This document shows positions 34,418 to 43,446 of a stretch of DNA of 64,000 nucleotides, one piece after another. The position numbers and the translations under genes are program-made. The notes beneath the pieces were generated by a model, which made no database searches, was not told where the DNA came from, and was given only the letters and a program-made list of their open reading frames with translations. This stretch comes from Candidatus Hydrogenedentota bacterium. Its GTDB lineage: Bacteria > Hydrogenedentota > Hydrogenedentia > Hydrogenedentales > JAEUWI01. The stretch covers positions 1 through 64,000 of the forward strand of contig JACPGE010000107.1 in the NCBI GenBank assembly GCA_016182605.1. The letters are read 5' to 3'. Positions within the stretch are counted from its first letter, which is position 1. Each line of letters opens with the position of its first letter.

Positions 34418-35971
34418 ATGCGGGTCATCGACTATTTCGATCGGGGCGTGCTCCTGAATCCGGGCGGGATGTGTCTGCACGACTTGGAGCGGGGCTACAG
34501 TTATCTTGAGGTGCAGGAGCAAACGCACCGGATCGCAAACGGTCTCCTGGCTCAGGGCGTTTCCAGGGAATCCATCGTCGCGATCTACAGCCCCAACAGT
34601 GTCCGCGCGTTCGAATGCGTGCTGGGCGCCATGCGCGCCGGGGCAACGTGGCTGCCCGTGAATGTGCGCTACAGTCTGGAGGACAACCAGTACATCCTGG
34701 GCACCTACGACTGTTCGTGGCTCTTCTTTCACAGCAGCTTCGAAGAGGACGTGCGCAAGATGCGGGAACACCTGCCCCAGGTTAGGCACTTCATCTGCAT
34801 GGACCGGGCTTCCACACTGGGCCCGTCGTTCGATGCGTGGATCGCCCCCTTCCAGGCGCCCGCGCCATTGTTGCCCTATGCGGACGACGACATGGCCGTG
34901 CTTTTCACCTCCGGCGGCACGACGGGACGCCCCAAAGGCGTCATGCTCACGCACCGGAACCTCGGCGCCTTCTTCGCCAACTGGTATGCGCATGTGCACA
35001 GCGATGGCTTCCTGACGCACCTGGTGGCGGCGCCGATCACCCACGCGGCCGGCCTCATTTTGCTGGCGATGCTCGCGGGCGGCGCATCCAACGTGATCAT
35101 GCCGGGCGTGGAGGCCGACGCGCTCTTCGAGAACATCGAACGCTTCCAGGTGTCGATCCTGTATCTCCCCCCCGCGGCCATCTATAAGCTGCTTGCCCAT
35201 CCCGCCGTGGGCAAGGCGGACTTCTCCTCGCTGCAATATTTCATCTACGGCGCCGCGCCGATGAACCCCGACAAGCTGCGTGAAGCCATCGAAGTCTTTG
35301 GCCCGGTCATGCAACAAATCTATGGGCAGGCGGAAACCACCGCGCCGTGCACGTGTCTCTCAAAGGCCGATCACTTCCCCAGGGACGGGGCGAACGCCGC
35401 AAAGCGCCTGTGGAGTTGCGGCCGGCCGGTGCTCACGAATCTCGTGTGCATCATGGACGACGACGGGCGGATTCTGAAGGCCGGCGAGATGGGCGAGATC
35501 GTCGTGCGCGGAAGCAACGTGATGCGGGGCTACTACAAGCATCCGGAGGAGACCGCGCGGGTCTCGGAGCACGGCTGGCATCACACGGGCGATGTGGGCT
35601 ATTGCGATGAAGAAGGCTTCTTCTATCTCGTCGATCGCAAGAAGGACATGATCGTCTCGGGGGGATTCAACGTCTATTCCGTCGAGGTCGAGCAGGTGCT
35701 GTTGGCGCATCCCGCCGTGCTCGACGGCGTCGTGATCGGGGTGCCCGATGCCACGTGGGGCGAGGCGATCAAGGCCGTGGTGGAGCTAAAACCGGATGTG
35801 GATTTCGACGCCGCGGAAGTGCTGGCCTTTTGCCGGGAGCGTCTTGGCGGGGTGAAGACTCCCAAGAGTGTGGATGTGTGGGAACAGATCCCGCGCAGCC
35901 CGGCCGGGAAATTGCTGAAGCGGGACGTTCGTTCGAAGTATTGGCAGGACCAGGAGCGAATGATTCACTGA
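34418..35971 (+). CDS. Acyl-CoA synthetase (AMP-forming)
   Basis: 517 residues. ANL-superfamily adenylate-forming ligase: the P-loop LFTSGGTTGRPKGVML, the aromatic motif QIYGQAET, GWHHTGDVGY (core Asp), VDRKKDMIVSGGFNVYS (hinge) and the catalytic Lys in SPAGKLLKRDV. It activates a carboxylic acid, probably a fatty or aromatic acid, with ATP and CoA. Chain-length preference is not visible. It stands alone apart from the short frame in front of it. Confidence 0.9.
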   Translation: MRVIDYFDRGVLLNPGGMCLHDLERGYSYLEVQEQTHRIANGLLAQGVSRESIVAIYSPNSVRAFECVLGAMRAGATWLPVNVRYSLEDNQYILGTYDCSWLFFHSSFEEDVRKMREHLPQVRHFICMDRASTLGPSFDAWIAPFQAPAPLLPYADDDMAVLFTSGGTTGRPKGVMLTHRNLGAFFANWYAHVHSDGFLTHLVAAPITHAAGLILLAMLAGGASNVIMPGVEADALFENIERFQVSILYLPPAAIYKLLAHPAVGKADFSSLQYFIYGAAPMNPDKLREAIEVFGPVMQQIYGQAETTAPCTCLSKADHFPRDGANAAKRLWSCGRPVLTNLVCIMDDDGRILKAGEMGEIVVRGSNVMRGYYKHPEETARVSEHGWHHTGDVGYCDEEGFFYLVDRKKDMIVSGGFNVYSVEVEQVLLAHPAVLDGVVIGVPDATWGEAIKAVVELKPDVDFDAAEVLAFCRERLGGVKTPKSVDVWEQIPRSPAGKLLKRDVRSKYWQDQERMIH

Positions 35972-36441
35972 ATGGCGCACCTCGGAAGCGCATGAGACTC
36001 GCAATCCATTAGACTAGTTTTATGACCAATTGGTATTATTTGAAAATTGGGACACTTCACACGATACAACGCGCCTGGAGATAGTCTGTATGAGAATCTG
36101 AACATTGCAGCAGCCTCTTTCGACAGCACATCTTAGTGCACAACTTCTTTTTGTACAATAGCTTATGATATAGTATTGTCTTCCCGTAGTCCCACCTCCG
36201 GAAGACACATCTAATTGACCTCCATAGAACTCACCGGTATCCAGGCACCGAAAAGTTCTTGACGAATTAGACCTTTTTGCGTATAGTGGTTTATTGTGGT
36301 TATGGTGCGGCGCGTGGCTGCCGGGCTGGGTTTTGCACGAGGAACGGCTGAGGGCTTTGGCTAGGCCCCCGCAGTGAATATTCCGTTTCGCAACTGGCTT
36401 CGGGTGACCCACGAAATGTACCGCCACAGGAGGACTGGGCT
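35972..36441. other. Leader region of the giant secreted protein gene
   Basis: 470 bases of lower GC. It contains a weak box (g, AATTGGTATTATTT at 36028-36041), a degenerate promoter-like pair TTGTAC/TATTGT (36151-36179) whose arms ACAATA/TATTGT form an inverted repeat, and a good promoter at 36259-36287. No gene is supported. Confidence 0.55.
36259..36287 (+). promoter_or_regulatory. Promoter of the giant secreted protein gene
   Basis: TTGACG (36259-36264), 17 bases, TATAGT (36282-36287). The predicted start lies about 150 bases before the ATG at 36442, which has AGGAGG 8 bases upstream. Confidence 0.65.
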
Positions 36442-39400
36442 ATGAAGCGGTGTACGTGCAGGTTTCTTCGTTTGCATTTCCTTGGCGTGCTGGTGGGCCT
36501 GATGGCCGGATTGCTGCCCTGTTTGACGGCGCGGGCAGCCGAAGAATTCATGGAAGTGGGGGTGGTGGAAGATGTCCACAACACGTGGAGCACAGTGCGG
36601 CTTGTCAATCGCTACCTGCGGCCTGTGGTCGTGGCGACCCCGAACTACAGTTCCTCGTCCGCGCCGGTCTGCGTGCGGCTGCGCGTGCCGGACTCAGCCG
36701 AGTGCAACGGCAGCAAGGATTACTTCGAGATTCGCGTGGACGATGCGGGCGGCACGACGCCGAGCGGCATCGACGTGCACTACCTCGTGGTGGAGGAGGG
36801 ATTCTACAATAGCGAAGACCACGGCGTGACGATGGAGGCGGTGCGGATGACGTCGACCGTAACGGATCACGATGGGTCGTGGACGGGCGCCGCACTTTCC
36901 TTTAGCAACACCTACGAGAATCCGGTGGTTGTGGGCAGTGTGCAAACCTACAACGACGCCGACTTTTCTTTCTTCTGGTGCCGGGGCGCGAATCAGGGCG
37001 ACCCTCCCGGGGCGACGCTGCGGGTGGGCAAGCACGTCGGGGAAGATTCCGACACGACGCGCAGCAACGAAGACTTGGGCTATGTCGTGATTGAAGAGGG
37101 ATCGGGAACGGTAGAAGGCATAGACTACACGGCGGAACTTGGCGGCAACAGCATTCAGGGCGTGGGCAGCTCGCCACCCTACAACTATTCCCTGACGGGC
37201 CTCTCCAGTGCGAGCGTGGCCGTGGCCACGCAGGCGGGCGTAAACGATGCGAACGGCGGCTGGGCGGTGCTCTATGGGGCGACGCCCCTGAGCACGTCCA
37301 CCCTGGCCCTCGCGATAGACGAAGATCAGGCGGGCGACTCGGAACGGAGCCATTCCGCGGAAGAAGTGGGCTACATCGTCTTTCAACAGAGTGTGCCCGA
37401 ATACACGTTGACGCTCAACGCGACTTCGGGCGGTACCGTGGCCGGCGTGCCCTCGGGCTCCACCTTCGATTCGGGCGACGTCGTGGAAGTAACGGCCACG
37501 CCCAACTCCGGCTATGAGTTTACCCACTGGTCGGGCAATGCGTATGGCACCTTGAATCCATTGAGTACCGCCATGATCCGCAGCAAGACGATCACGGCGA
37601 ACTTCGCGCTCACCACCTATGACCTGGAAACGAGCACCACGGGCCTGGGCTCGATCGGCCGGAGCGCGAACCCGCCCTACAGCAGCGGCGCAAATGTGAC
37701 CCTGACGGCCAATCCCACGTCCGGCTGGGAATTCCTCCGCTGGAGCGGCGATGCCTCGGGAAGCACCAATCCCAAAGTGATTACCATGAACGACGACTTG
37801 TCGGTTTCTGCGGAATTCCGGCGCCTCGTCGGTTCCAACGAACTCACCAATCCCGGCTTTGAAGACGGCACCTTGAACGAAACCGCCGCCGACAAATATC
37901 CTTTCGCCGGTGCCTGGCTCGGGCCCGCGTGCGGCAGCGGCGCCATCTCGGCGTCCACAAGCACCGCATACAACGGCAGCACCTACAGCCTGAAACACGG
38001 CCCCATAGGGTATGAGGCCGGTGCGGACAGCAACTGCGGCACCACGGGCGACAACGGCCCGGCACAGGTCAAGATCTGGAATGATTGTTCGGCCAACGTT
38101 TCAGCGGGCGCGACGAAGGTAACCTTCTCCGGCTACACTGAGGCGTCCGGCCTGCAATCGGGCAAATCGGTCAGCCCCATCCTCTTCTTCATGAACAGCT
38201 CCTACGGCTACACGGGCATGGCGACTGGATCGGCCATTGCCGGCGGGACCTCAGGCTGGCAGTCGTTCACCGTGACCGCAACCCTCCCCGCCACCACGGC
38301 AATCGTCGCGTGTATCCTGGAGATCACAAACTCCTCCGCGGGCGCGACCGGTTCGGTGTACTACGACGACCTGCGGGTGCAGTACGACAAAACCACCACA
38401 CGGACGCTGAGCCTGAGCGGCAGCAACGGCTCGATCGTGCCGAACTACAATGCGCCGTATTACGATGGCGATGTCGTGTCGCTTACGGCCGTCCCGAATG
38501 CGAACTACACCTTCACTTCCTGGAGCGGCGATCTGAGCGGCTCCACGAATCCTTCCAACATCACGCTCAACGCCAACAAGAGCGTGACCGCCAGCTTCAC
38601 ACAGAAGACGGCCCGCCCGTTCTACATGGGTTTCCAGAAGTTCCCCTATGACATCAGCCCGGGCGCCCAGGAAGAAACCCTGGCACTCGTGCAAGAGCAC
38701 GCGGACATCGTGAGCATGCACATCGAAAATGGCGTGCCCTGGCAGGAGGCCTATGATGAAACCACCTATCCCGCCGCAGTGACCGATGAACTGGAACTGC
38801 TGAGGGACGGGCTGGAAGAGGGCACCGAAGTGGTGCTCGCGCCGGTGTGTTTCAGCGGCAACCGGCGTCACATCGCGGGTTATTGGGGCGGGGAGATGGC
38901 CTATCCCTGGAACACGCGGGACTTCGGGGACACGGAAGTCCGGGAAGCCTACGTCAACTGGGCGCTCTACCTGATCGACTTCTTCGATCCGATTTACTTC
39001 GCGCATGGCGTGGAATGCGGCGGCTACCTGGCCTTCCGCACGGAAGCGGAGTGGGATGAGTTCGTGGGCTTCTGCGATTACGTGGAGAATGCCATCCACG
39101 CGGTTCACCCCACGCTTCCCATTGGCGTGTCCGTTGCGCTGGGCAACTGGGAGTCCCAGCAGATGCGGCAACTGCGGGAATTCCTTCCCGACGTGCTGCC
39201 CTACGTCGATTTTGTGGGATGCAGTTCCTACCCGTATTTCGCGTACAACACGGGTGTGGCCAAGGCCGGCGATCCGCAGTATCTGCCGATCAATTGGCTG
39301 ACCCAGTTGCAGCAGCTTGCCGGTCCGGGCAAGGGCATTGCGGTGCTGGAGAGCAGCCTGATCGCGGAAGACTGGGACCTCTATCTGGAATGCATCGAAA

Positions 39401-40128
39401 CAACCGTGACCGTGGAGGCTTCCGAAGCGCTACAGGAGGACTACGTCGAGAAGCTCATTGACGAATCCGATGAACTGAACATGGAGTTCCTCATCTGGTT
39501 CAATATCGCCGACTATGACGCGTTCTTCTACAACGCCTACGCGGAAATTCAGGGCACGAGCCTCTGGCGCGACACGGGCCTGCACGACGGCGATCTCCTG
39601 CCGCGCTCAGGCCTGACCGTGTGGGACGACGCGCTCGACCGGCCGCTGTCGCTGGGCAGCGGCGGCGGAGCGCGCACGACGCTGTGGTACGACGGCTACG
39701 AGTACGGCACGACCGCAAACACGCCCGCCCTCATTCAGTCTCTGGGCGGGTACCTCAGCGTCTCCAGTGGCGTCTCGCTCGCCAACGGCGTGAGCTGGAC
39801 CGGCGACAACTCGATCCGCTTTCCGAACAACGAGAGCTGGGTCCTGGCGAAGAGCACCGCGGGTTACGAGAACATCACCGTGAGCTACCGCCGCAAGACG
39901 GTGGGCTTCTCCGGCAACGACACGTTCGTGGCCGGGTGGTACGACGGAACCAACTGGAACGTCATCGAAGTGCCCACGGGCACCTACGATTGGACCGAGA
40001 AGACGGTAACACTCCCGTCAGGCGCCAACAACAACGCCAACTTCGCCTTGATCGTCTACCCCACGAATACGGAGGCGGGAGATTTCGCTTACGTCGACTT
40101 CGTATCCATCGAGGCAGATGAACAGTAA
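36442..40128 (+). CDS. Giant secreted modular protein, putative glycoside hydrolase
   Basis: 1228 residues. After a signal peptide (ending LTARA) come three similar modules of about 100 residues (to about 315), each closing with a strand like VHYLVVEEG, LGYVVIEEG or VGYIVFQQ. Two InlB-type B-repeats follow (SGYEFTHWSGNAYG; SGWEFLRWSGDASG), a jelly-roll binding-like domain (NPGFEDG ... VYYDDLRV) and a third B-repeat (NYTFTSWSGDLSG, about 650-718). Residues about 720-1070 look like a TIM barrel (VSMHIENGVPW, FFDPIYFAHGVECGG, GIAVLESSLIAEDW), then another jelly roll ends the protein. No sorting tail is seen. It may bind and cut an external polysaccharide; the enzymatic family is not identified. 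It is followed by a strong hairpin. Confidence 0.7.
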   Translation: MKRCTCRFLRLHFLGVLVGLMAGLLPCLTARAAEEFMEVGVVEDVHNTWSTVRLVNRYLRPVVVATPNYSSSSAPVCVRLRVPDSAECNGSKDYFEIRVDDAGGTTPSGIDVHYLVVEEGFYNSEDHGVTMEAVRMTSTVTDHDGSWTGAALSFSNTYENPVVVGSVQTYNDADFSFFWCRGANQGDPPGATLRVGKHVGEDSDTTRSNEDLGYVVIEEGSGTVEGIDYTAELGGNSIQGVGSSPPYNYSLTGLSSASVAVATQAGVNDANGGWAVLYGATPLSTSTLALAIDEDQAGDSERSHSAEEVGYIVFQQSVPEYTLTLNATSGGTVAGVPSGSTFDSGDVVEVTATPNSGYEFTHWSGNAYGTLNPLSTAMIRSKTITANFALTTYDLETSTTGLGSIGRSANPPYSSGANVTLTANPTSGWEFLRWSGDASGSTNPKVITMNDDLSVSAEFRRLVGSNELTNPGFEDGTLNETAADKYPFAGAWLGPACGSGAISASTSTAYNGSTYSLKHGPIGYEAGADSNCGTTGDNGPAQVKIWNDCSANVSAGATKVTFSGYTEASGLQSGKSVSPILFFMNSSYGYTGMATGSAIAGGTSGWQSFTVTATLPATTAIVACILEITNSSAGATGSVYYDDLRVQYDKTTTRTLSLSGSNGSIVPNYNAPYYDGDVVSLTAVPNANYTFTSWSGDLSGSTNPSNITLNANKSVTASFTQKTARPFYMGFQKFPYDISPGAQEETLALVQEHADIVSMHIENGVPWQEAYDETTYPAAVTDELELLRDGLEEGTEVVLAPVCFSGNRRHIAGYWGGEMAYPWNTRDFGDTEVREAYVNWALYLIDFFDPIYFAHGVECGGYLAFRTEAEWDEFVGFCDYVENAIHAVHPTLPIGVSVALGNWESQQMRQLREFLPDVLPYVDFVGCSSYPYFAYNTGVAKAGDPQYLPINWLTQLQQLAGPGKGIAVLESSLIAEDWDLYLECIETTVTVEASEALQEDYVEKLIDESDELNMEFLIWFNIADYDAFFYNAYAEIQGTSLWRDTGLHDGDLLPRSGLTVWDDALDRPLSLGSGGGARTTLWYDGYEYGTTANTPALIQSLGGYLSVSSGVSLANGVSWTGDNSIRFPNNESWVLAKSTAGYENITVSYRRKTVGFSGNDTFVAGWYDGTNWNVIEVPTGTYDWTEKTVTLPSGANNNANFALIVYPTNTEAGDFAYVDFVSIEADEQ

Positions 40129-40152
40129 CCCATAATCACAAGCAACAGGATC

Positions 40153-40184
40153 GAGGGGCCACGCGGATCGTCGCGTGGCCCCTC
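40153..40184 (+). terminator. Perfect 13-bp hairpin without T-run
   Basis: A 13-base stem (40153-40165 with 40172-40184) with a 6-base loop, 25 bases after the stop of the giant gene and 80 before the GH78 start. No T-run follows, so it may be a Rho-type or mRNA-stabilising hairpin. TTATCATTAAG, loosely like the box, lies just after it at 40193-40203. Confidence 0.5.
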
Positions 40185-40265
40185 GCCACGAGGTTATCAT
40201 TAAGGGGCGCGCATTCCCGCGCGCCCGTGTCCAATTGAAGTTCACCAAGTACAGCCGGAGAGTTC

Positions 40266-43200
40266 ATGCTCGTTCCCCATTTTCTGCGCACCGAAGGCTC
40301 GACCCACCCACACGGGCTCAGCCAGCCCCAACCCCGCCTGAGCTGGGGGCTTGCAACGCGCGATCCGGCGCAGCGCCAGACCGCGTACCAAATCCAGGTG
40401 GCCGCATCAGAAAGAGATCTTCGCGAAGGCGCGCCGCTCCTCTGGGACAGCGGCAAGATTCCGTCGGCAGAAACGTCGCATATTCCCTTTGAAGGCACGG
40501 CGCTGCGATCGCGCCAACGGTGTTTCTGGCATGTCCGTGTGTGGGATGCCAACGATGCCGTCTCCCCCTACAGCGATCCCGCCATGTGGAGCATGGGCCT
40601 GCTCGAAGCCGCCGATTGGCGGGCCGCCTGGGTGGGCAATACGGCGGTTTCTCCGCCACTCCCCGGCGATTCGCGGGTGGAAACGCTCCGGAATGCGCCC
40701 TGGCACAGATTCAATGGGGAGGATCTTCAGGAGAGCGGAACGCAGCTTCGTTATGACTTTCACTGGGATGCCCAGAAATGCAGGGGGCCGCAACTGTGGC
40801 TGTCGAGCACGAACCCGGTAGAGTTGACCGTAAATGGGAAAAAACCGGACACCAACGCGGGTCAATCCGCTCCCCTGCGCGAGGTGGCCGCGTGGCGCCT
40901 GGATGCGCTCCTTCATGATGGACGTAATCCAATCGAGATGCGGATCCGGCCCCTGGAGGGGCCCGCCTATCTGCGCGGCGCACTGCTTTGGGAGGAGGTA
41001 TCGGGGAAACCGCACTTCGCTCCCGTCGACGCATCGTGGTTTGACGGGCCGGGCACCCGCGCCGCCACTGTGACAAACGGACTGGAGATTGCCCATCCGC
41101 GTGACCTCCAGGCCTGCCCCCTATTTGTAAAAGAATTCACCTGCGCGGAGATTCCTGAACGCGCGGCGCTTTACATCAGCGCGTTGGGTATCCACGAGGT
41201 TACCCTGAACGGGGAAGCCATAAGCGCCGATCTTTTCCGGCCCGGCTGGACGGACTACGCGCGGCGTTTGCACTATGATGCGTACGATGTGGCGCCGCTG
41301 ATCCGGAAGGGCGCGAACGCGTTGCGGGTAACGCTTGCCGGGGGCTGGTGCCTGGGCTATCTGGGCTGGGAATTCGCGCATGAAGTCTATGCCCGGCAAA
41401 GCGCTTTTATTTTACAGCTTGAACTGAGCGATGCGACGGGTCTTCGCCGCATTTGCAGCGATGAAACCTGGCGGACGGGCTTTGGCAACCTGCTCCGCGC
41501 GGATCTCTATCACGGCTGCCGCTACGTGCATGGCCGTGTTTCGCAGCGGTGGGACGCGTTCGTGGGGGGATCGCGCGCGTGGCCGCAGGCCTCCGTGATT
41601 CCGGTGAAGAGGCCCGTTCTCGCGCACCAAGCCTACGAACCGGCGCGGCGCATTGCCGAGTTGCCGCCCGTATCCATTGCTGCTTCGCGGCATGGCGCTT
41701 GGATCGTGGATTTCGGCCAGAACATCGCGGGGTGGGCGGAACTGCTCATCACGCCGGATTGCGGCGATGTGGTGACGCTACGCTACGCCGAAGTGCTCTC
41801 CGAAGACCAGGAACTCTTCACCCGCAGCCTGCGCAGCGCCTGTGCGGAAGACGTCTTTCACGGACGCGTGGACGAAGCGGTATGGTTTGCGCCGCAATTC
41901 ACCTTTCATGGTTTCCGTTATGTCGAGATTGCGGGATACGGCGGCCAGCCCGAGTCAGGCGCTATTCGCGCGGTGCTGTGCAGCTCGGACCTGCGCTCCA
42001 GCTCCGAGTTCGATTGCGGCGTGCCCGCGTTGAATCGCCTGGTGGAGAATACGCGCTGGAGCCAGCGCGGCAATTTCCTGGAAGTGCCCACCGACTGCCC
42101 GCAACGCGACGAGCGGCTGGGCTGGTTGGGCGATGCGCAGGTATTCGCAGGCGCCGCCATGTTCAACATGGACTGCGAAGCCTTCTTCGAAAAATGGGTG
42201 AACGATCTCCGGGACGCGCAATCCGAAGCGGGCGCCTTTCCCGACGTGGCCCCGCGCGCCACCTACCCCAAGGACGGGGCCCCCGCCTGGGGAGACGCCG
42301 GGGTGATCATTCCGTGGAAGATGTACTGCTGCTACGGTGACGCGGGCGTGTTGCGCCGGCACTACGACGGGATGCGCCGCTGGGTGGACTTCATCCATGA
42401 AGGCAATCCGGATCTGCTGCGGGTGAAGCGGGTGGGCGCAAACTACGGCGATTGGGTGAGCCAGGACGCACGCACACCAAAGGAACTCGTAGCGACGGCC
42501 TATTTCTCTTACGTCACAAAGCTGCTCGCACGTATTGCGGCCGTTTGCGGCGACCGTGCATCAGCCGCCCACTACTGCCAACTCGCGCGCGCGATCGATC
42601 AGGCCTTCCGCACCCGCTTCGTCGACGCCCAGGGCGCGTTGATTCCCGGCACCCAGACGGCTTATGCGCTGGCCGTGAACTTCCGCCTGCTCACGCCGGC
42701 ACAGATGCAGGCCGTGCGCGCACCTTTCGAAAACGCGCTCGCCGAACGGGACCATCTCCTGTCCACCGGCTTTCTCGGCACGCCCGCACTGCTGCCTGCC
42801 CTGGACGCGGCGGGTCTGGCACACCGTGCCGTGGACCTCCTGCTCTCGGATCGGTGTCCGTCGTGGCTCTACCCCATCACGCATGGCGCCACCACCATCT
42901 GGGAACGGTGGGACGCACGCACGAAAGATGGGAGTTTCTTCGATGACGAAATGCTCTCCTTCAATCACTATGCCTTCGGTGCGGTCTGCGAGTGGATCTA
43001 CCGGCGCATCGGCGGCATCAGCTATGACCCCGGTGCGCCCGGCTTCCGGCATATCCGCATCACACCGTTATTGAGTGAAAGGATCGGGCGCGCACGTTTT
43101 CAGTACGACTCCATACGCGGTCCGATCGGTGTGCGCTGGGAGCGAAGCGGCGGCAGCGTACAGATTGAAGTGAGCACACCGCCGAACACGCGATGCACCG

Positions 43201-43433
43201 CCGCACTGCCGTTGAATCCAGGTTCCCTGTTGCTCAATGGGGAGATCGCGTCCGCGCGTTCACCAGACGCGGGACAACGGATAGACACCGGCGCTTGCGG
43301 TGTGGAAGTGCATCTGGAACCCGGTTACCACGTGTTTGAAGGGGAGATCGGCGAAGCGGGGGACGTGTGGCGCCCTTTCACGGACTTCGCGGATGTGGAA
43401 GATATCGAAACGGGCCTGGACTCACAACCCTGA
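40266..43433 (+). CDS. GH78 alpha-L-rhamnosidase
   Basis: 1055 residues. The layout is that of bacterial rhamnosidases: an N-terminal fibronectin-like domain (PRLSWGLATRDPAQRQTAYQ), the rhamnosidase N domain (ALYISALGIHEVTLNGEAIS), a concanavalin-like domain (WIVDFGQNIAGWAELLI), the (alpha/alpha)6 catalytic domain with VPTDCPQRDERLGWLGDAQ (acidic site residues) and HGATTIWERWDA, then a C-terminal beta domain (YDSIRGPIGVRWER). There is no signal peptide, so it acts on imported oligosaccharides. GGAGAG precedes the start, and the GH38 gene follows by 13 bases. Confidence 0.93.
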   Translation: MLVPHFLRTEGSTHPHGLSQPQPRLSWGLATRDPAQRQTAYQIQVAASERDLREGAPLLWDSGKIPSAETSHIPFEGTALRSRQRCFWHVRVWDANDAVSPYSDPAMWSMGLLEAADWRAAWVGNTAVSPPLPGDSRVETLRNAPWHRFNGEDLQESGTQLRYDFHWDAQKCRGPQLWLSSTNPVELTVNGKKPDTNAGQSAPLREVAAWRLDALLHDGRNPIEMRIRPLEGPAYLRGALLWEEVSGKPHFAPVDASWFDGPGTRAATVTNGLEIAHPRDLQACPLFVKEFTCAEIPERAALYISALGIHEVTLNGEAISADLFRPGWTDYARRLHYDAYDVAPLIRKGANALRVTLAGGWCLGYLGWEFAHEVYARQSAFILQLELSDATGLRRICSDETWRTGFGNLLRADLYHGCRYVHGRVSQRWDAFVGGSRAWPQASVIPVKRPVLAHQAYEPARRIAELPPVSIAASRHGAWIVDFGQNIAGWAELLITPDCGDVVTLRYAEVLSEDQELFTRSLRSACAEDVFHGRVDEAVWFAPQFTFHGFRYVEIAGYGGQPESGAIRAVLCSSDLRSSSEFDCGVPALNRLVENTRWSQRGNFLEVPTDCPQRDERLGWLGDAQVFAGAAMFNMDCEAFFEKWVNDLRDAQSEAGAFPDVAPRATYPKDGAPAWGDAGVIIPWKMYCCYGDAGVLRRHYDGMRRWVDFIHEGNPDLLRVKRVGANYGDWVSQDARTPKELVATAYFSYVTKLLARIAAVCGDRASAAHYCQLARAIDQAFRTRFVDAQGALIPGTQTAYALAVNFRLLTPAQMQAVRAPFENALAERDHLLSTGFLGTPALLPALDAAGLAHRAVDLLLSDRCPSWLYPITHGATTIWERWDARTKDGSFFDDEMLSFNHYAFGAVCEWIYRRIGGISYDPGAPGFRHIRITPLLSERIGRARFQYDSIRGPIGVRWERSGGSVQIEVSTPPNTRCTAALPLNPGSLLLNGEIASARSPDAGQRIDTGACGVEVHLEPGYHVFEGEIGEAGDVWRPFTDFADVEDIETGLDSQP

Positions 43434-43446
43434 TTGAAAGTGTCAC

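Noticed and set aside
36020-36427. 135-codon minus-strand frame before the giant protein gene
   Set aside because: No domain, lies over a promoter and ribosome site of the plus-strand gene.
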